The position numbers and the translations under genes were made by a program. A DNA stretch of 23,586 nucleotides. It comes from a virus. Below, in pieces: positions 23,198 through 23,586 of this stretch (positions are counted from its first letter, which is position 1; each line of letters starts with the position of its first letter). The notes beneath the pieces were generated by a model. That model did no database searches, was not told where the DNA came from, and was given only the letters and a program-made list of their open reading frames with translations. The stretch is taken from IMG/VR virus record IMGVR_UViG_3300037086_000013, positions 1 to 23,586 of that record. One strand, 5' to 3'.

Positions 23198-23586
23198 TCA
23201 GTCCTTGTTTGTTGGGGCCCAGTCAGCCCCGTTTAGTTTCACGGATGGGTTAACCTTGTTGTCCTGGCACCATTGGGTGTAACGACGTACTATAGTGTCA
23301 CAGTGGTGTGTGTCCAGCTCCATGCAGAAGGCCTTTCTTTTCATTTTCTCAGCGGCTATTAGAGTTGACCCTGAACCAGCAAACGGATCCAGGATGTTCA
23401 TTCCTGGACTGGAGCTGTTGTGCATTATATAGACGAGCATGTCGACTGGTTTCTGGTTGGGGTGCTCTCTATTTCCTATAGGTAGTTTATAGAAGAAAAC
23501 GTCCAACTTAGTTGTGCCTTCTGACTGGAAAAACTTTTCTTTGAAGACTTGTTCTTGGTAACCATATATAGCTTTCTCATAGCTCT
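23198..23586 (-). CDS. DNA methyltransferase, beta-class-like (3' part; 128 aa visible)
   Basis: This is the C-terminal part of an S-adenosylmethionine-dependent DNA methyltransferase; the 5' end is off the right edge and the frame is open to base 23586. Visible are HPNQKPVDML, then the AdoMet-binding motif LDPFAGSGST followed by AAEKMKRKAFCMELD. An AdoMet motif at the C-terminal end, with the catalytic (D/N)PPY motif expected upstream, is the permuted order of the beta class of N4/N6 amino-methyltransferases (the class of CcrM and M.HinfI). Target specificity cannot be read. It ends two bases before the terminase ATG, and SP6-like promoter A lies inside it. Roles could be protection from host restriction or marking DNA for packaging; which one is unknown. 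Confidence 0.92.
   Translation of the reverse strand, partial: SYEKAIYGYQEQVFKEKFFQSEGTTKLDVFFYKLPIGNREHPNQKPVDMLVYIMHNSSSPGMNILDPFAGSGSTLIAAEKMKRKAFCMELDTHHCDTIVRRYTQWCQDNKVNPSVKLNGADWAPTNKD
23290..23307 (-). promoter_or_regulatory. SP6-like phage RNA polymerase promoter A (inside methyltransferase)
   Basis: On the minus strand CTGTGACACTATAGTACG contains GTGACACTATAG, 12 of 12 bases identical to the SP6 promoter core from -11 to +1, and is the only copy here with G at the expected start site (23290). It lies in the coding sequence for HHCDTIVRRY, about 95 bases upstream of the terminase ATG, and should drive the terminase gene up to the terminator at 21489. Confidence 0.8.

Overview
The window is a compact stretch of a tailed-phage genome. 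Every gene I can support lies on the minus strand, so reading order runs from base 23586 down to base 1. The gene order (DNA methyltransferase, large terminase, small protein, portal, scaffold, major capsid, adaptor, giant tail protein, three internal-virion-like proteins, accessory and tail genes) and the absence of tail-tube, sheath and long tape-measure genes point to a short-tailed (podovirus-like) phage. The host cannot be named from the sequence. The strongest clue to transcription is a repeated motif, GACACTATA. It occurs five times on the minus strand, ahead of gene blocks, and matches the core of SP6 RNA polymerase promoters. This implies a phage-encoded single-subunit RNA polymerase whose gene is outside the window.

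Layout, in reading order. (1) 23586-21522: the 3' part of a methyltransferase with an SP6-like promoter inside it, then the large terminase, which carries an extra N-terminal GNPAGRP domain; the block is closed by an intrinsic terminator. (2) 21439-19213: a promoter that abuts the start of a 108-aa protein, then the portal. (3) 19212-17147: a promoter, scaffold, major capsid protein and a second intrinsic terminator, giving an isolated capsid cassette. (4) 17134-2110: a promoter followed by a long co-directional run. It holds an adaptor-like protein with an inserted propeller-like region; a 2455-aa protein that looks like a tail nozzle/stabilisation protein with about 1500 residues of propeller-like repeats inserted; Ala/Gly/Gln-rich proteins of 454, 292 and 657 aa (candidate ejection proteins); and a set of small genes: a 124-aa charged protein, a 155-aa tail-fibre-like module, a 98-aa coiled-coil/membrane protein of XhlA or holin type, a 121-aa KTSC-domain protein, a 21-aa basic microORF and a 103-aa protein with an HEWTE motif. 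(5) 2129-8: a promoter and a 5' hairpin, then a 686-aa repeat-rich virion protein. The Shine-Dalgarno (SD) sequence of the next gene lies at the window edge.

Genes are packed with overlapping stops and starts (ATGA, TAATG) or with SD sequences fused to the preceding stop (TAAGGAG), so translation is probably coupled. No tRNA, CRISPR, insertion sequence or plus-strand gene was found. No gene-free stretch exceeds about 110 bases.

The most unusual signals are these. The nozzle-like protein is greatly enlarged and carries two repeat classes and a 59-base perfect internal repeat. The neighbouring adaptor has a parallel insertion. A promoter/terminator grammar isolates the capsid cassette. GANTC is absent from the whole window. 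GATC is absent from the first 22.5 kb, and four sites cluster in the terminase/methyltransferase end.
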